DNA from: Zobellia nedashkovskayae
Lineage (GTDB): Bacteria; Bacteroidota; Bacteroidia; Flavobacteriales; Flavobacteriaceae
Reading direction: 5' to 3'
NCBI RefSeq assembly: GCF_015330125.1
Contig: NZ_JADDXR010000002.1
Coordinates: 1,612,001-1,676,000 of the forward strand
DNA: 64,000 nt
The position numbers and the translations under genes were made by a program. The notes beneath the pieces were generated by a model, which was not told the origin of the DNA, did no database searches, and saw only the letters and a list, made by a program, of their open reading frames with translations. Below, piece by piece: positions 62,616 to 64,000 of this stretch; position 1 is the stretch's first letter; every line of letters starts with the position of its first letter.

Positions 62616-62628
62616 ACTGTTTAACAGT
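62616..62628. promoter_or_regulatory. Perfect 13-base palindrome in the gpsA/lipoprotein spacer
   Basis: ACTGTT-T-AACAGT is a perfect inverted repeat about 60 bases upstream of the lipoprotein start and 109 bases upstream of gpsA. It could be an operator. No exact -7 element was seen next to it. Confidence 0.3.
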
Positions 62629-62687
62629 GTGTTATGAATAATGGCATGGTGCTTGTTTTATCTAGTTAGAATCACAAGACCTAAATT

Positions 62688-63599
62688 ATGAAGACAAAAC
62701 TACTTTTATTATCCGTTTTTATAGCCACTTTAATGACCTCATGTTATACAGAGGTTATTGTTGAAGATGAGTTTATAGAGGAGCCGGTATACAATACAAG
62801 TCAAGTGTTGCAATCGTATGACCTTTGGTATGTAGATATAAACGTTACCAACGGAAACGGAGAGGTTCCTTTTCTACAACGCGCATTCACTATCTCTTTT
62901 AACCAAGGTACATTATACGCTAACAATAATATAGTAGGTATAGGTAAGACCGGAAATGGTTTTGGTATAGATGTAGGTTATTATGATACGGTGCGTGGTG
63001 CTGTAGAAATTGACCATGATATAGATGGGCAATGGTTTTTAGATGTATTTGCGGTAAACGGAAATACTATAGAACTATATGATTCCCGTTCAGATACGTC
63101 GTACTATTTAAGAGGATATCAAATAGGTAATTTTGATTATGACATGCTGTTCTATGACAATATCAATTATTTTTTACAAGAATATAATGCTTGGGAAAAA
63201 ACATACACAAGTCTTGAGGGAGCATTAAATGAGTTTGATAATGAGAACTTCTTACAGTTCAATCCTACCTTCTTTAGGTCGTCTATTGATCCAGTTGGAA
63301 CACGCTTAGTTAACCTTCAATGGGATTTTGAAGGAGATTACTCGGTGTATGACATAGTAGACGATGAAACGCTCAAAACTTTAACACTGGCCTACCGTTC
63401 ATCGAGCAATGATTACTTTGAATTGTACGTTATTAATGAGAGCACAATTGAGCTTTATCACCCGAGTAGTAAAACAGTATATGAGTTCAGGGGAAAAGGA
63501 TATCAAGAGTACTTAAAAGCCGGAAAAGGCGCAGTGGAAAAAAAGAGAAAAAAGACTTCCAATCCCATAATGAAGGTGAAAAGAAGTAGAGATATATAA
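62688..63599 (+). CDS. Unknown lipoprotein with internal repeat and basic tail
   Basis: The 303-residue protein has a lipoprotein signal peptide (lipobox M-T-S-C, Cys 19) followed by an acidic stretch (V-E-D-E-F-I-E-E-P). It appears to be built of two related lipocalin-like beta units: N-T-I-E-L-Y-D-S-R-S-D-T-S-Y-Y-L-R-G-Y-Q at 126-145 resembles the segment at 252-273 (T-I-E-L-Y-H-P-S-S-K-T, then F-R-G-K-G-Y-Q). A strongly basic C-terminal tail from residue 279 (K-K-R-K-K) ends the protein, which is unusual for a surface lipoprotein and could bind a polyanion. No named family is recognised. A terminator follows. Confidence 0.78.
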   Translation: MKTKLLLLSVFIATLMTSCYTEVIVEDEFIEEPVYNTSQVLQSYDLWYVDINVTNGNGEVPFLQRAFTISFNQGTLYANNNIVGIGKTGNGFGIDVGYYDTVRGAVEIDHDIDGQWFLDVFAVNGNTIELYDSRSDTSYYLRGYQIGNFDYDMLFYDNINYFLQEYNAWEKTYTSLEGALNEFDNENFLQFNPTFFRSSIDPVGTRLVNLQWDFEGDYSVYDIVDDETLKTLTLAYRSSSNDYFELYVINESTIELYHPSSKTVYEFRGKGYQEYLKAGKGAVEKKRKKTSNPIMKVKRSRDI

Positions 63600-63630
63600 A
63601 CGTTTTTTGGTTGGTTATTTAGTTAGAAAT

Positions 63631-63664
63631 CGCCCTTAGCTGCAATGCTTAGGGCGGTTTTTTT
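63631..63664 (+). terminator. Intrinsic terminator after the repeat lipoprotein gene
   Basis: CGCCCTTAGC (63631-63640) pairs with GCTTAGGGCG (63647-63656) with one T-T mismatch and a 6-base loop, followed by a T-rich run. About 200 bases without a gene follow, apart from the promoter of the next gene and a GTTCAT-T-ATGAAC palindrome at 63691-63703. Confidence 0.85.
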
Positions 63665-63830
63665 GTTTAATTGTATTTTTCAATGACGGTGTTCATTATG
63701 AACTCCTCATTAAATACTTCTAAATTTTAATAATTTTTGATATTAACTTGTTGATAATTAATGATTTTGGTTTGTAATTTGTTCAAATGTATTTAGCTGC
63801 TAAGTCTATGGCTTATAGGGTATTTTGGCG

Positions 63831-63838
63831 TATTTTTG
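63831..63838 (+). promoter_or_regulatory. -7 promoter element of the third SulP gene
   Basis: TATTTTTG matches TAnnTTTG exactly, 21 bases before the GTG start at 63860. A near copy (TATTTTGG) lies 10 bases upstream at 63821-63828. No -33 TTTG is visible. Confidence 0.45.
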
Positions 63839-63859
63839 CCCGCTTAAAATCTTGATGTT

Positions 63860-64000
63860 GTGAAGAAGTATTTGAATTTGTTCGATTTCAAACAGAAAGT
63901 AGATTACAAAAATGAAATTTTAGCGGGATTAACAGTCGCCATGACAATGATTCCAGAATCATTGATGTTTGCGATTCTTGCAGGATTTTCACCATTAGTA
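63860..64000 (+). CDS. SulP-family anion transporter, 5' end only
   Basis: A GTG start at 63860 opens a frame that stays open to the window end (47 codons). In-frame stops close just upstream (63845-63847), and the ATG at 63855 leads to an immediate stop, so GTG is the only start. The N-terminus reads K-N-E-I-L-A-G-L-T-V-A-M-T-M-I-P-E-S-L-M-F-A-I-L-A-G, the first SulP transmembrane helix with its conserved proline-glutamate-serine. It is the third SulP gene of the window. Whether it carries sulfate or bicarbonate cannot be told from this fragment. Confidence 0.85.
   Translation, partial: MKKYLNLFDFKQKVDYKNEILAGLTVAMTMIPESLMFAILAGFSPLV

Overview
The window reads as a piece of chromosome from a marine-type flavobacterium (Bacteroidota, Flavobacteriaceae). 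The evidence is a SusC/SusD pair, a complete Bat (aerotolerance) operon, many short lipoproteins with S-C lipoboxes, AT-rich spacers, starts without clear Shine-Dalgarno sequences, and several upstream elements of the Bacteroidota form TTTG-N19-TAnnTTTG. No rRNA, tRNA, CRISPR array, insertion sequence, integrase or phage gene was seen. The genus is not resolved.

Layout. 1-224 is the 3' end of a CYTH-domain gene. 235-7124 (minus) is an RND efflux operon, with a GbsR/MarR-type repressor gene upstream and a TetR gene as its last gene. 7380-8804 holds pheS and a small unknown gene. 8883-14664 (minus) holds two SulP anion transporters, two beta-carbonic anhydrases and a universal-stress-like protein, which together look like a bicarbonate uptake and hydration cluster. 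15096-24265 (minus) is the moxR-DUF58-batD-like-batA-batB-batC-batD-batE operon. 24423-27875 (plus) holds an aldo/keto reductase, an SDR, an AlbA_2 protein and a MOSC protein. 27955-34189 (minus) holds a PfkB sugar kinase and a SusD/SusC pair, with an unusual operator-like palindrome array upstream of susC. 34516-38582 (plus) holds an SPFH/GYF_2 protein, a zinc-ribbon membrane protein and a metallophosphatase, recalling the Bacillus YdjG/YdjI membrane-stress proteins, followed by an acyl-ACP desaturase.

38927-46097 (minus) holds an OmpA/helix-hairpin-helix pair, an aldehyde dehydrogenase of the ALDH7 type, a DUF1304 protein, a CHASE histidine kinase, 3-hydroxyanthranilate dioxygenase and a CAP-domain lipoprotein. 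46440-51959 encodes a giant thioester alpha-2-macroglobulin lipoprotein. 52034-54991 (minus) holds a small lipoprotein, a DUF616 protein, an acyltransferase and CvpA. 55076-58120 (plus) holds an unknown protein, an ABM-domain protein and penicillin-binding protein 1C, the usual partner of alpha-2-macroglobulin. 58223-62507 is the glycerol/glycerol-3-phosphate set glpK, glpD and, convergently, gpsA. 62688-63599 is a repeat-containing lipoprotein gene, and a third SulP gene starts at 63860 and runs off the window.

The most notable signals are: (i) five TGCA cores spaced by whole helical turns, three of them in a 35-nt near-perfect palindrome upstream of susC; (ii) the SPFH/zinc-ribbon/phosphatase operon; (iii) the SulP-carbonic anhydrase-Usp cluster; (iv) a long hairpin four bases from the pheS start codon; and (v) a textbook promoter for the GbsR-like regulator with its probable operator inside the spacer. 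All family calls come from reading motifs by eye, without database searches.
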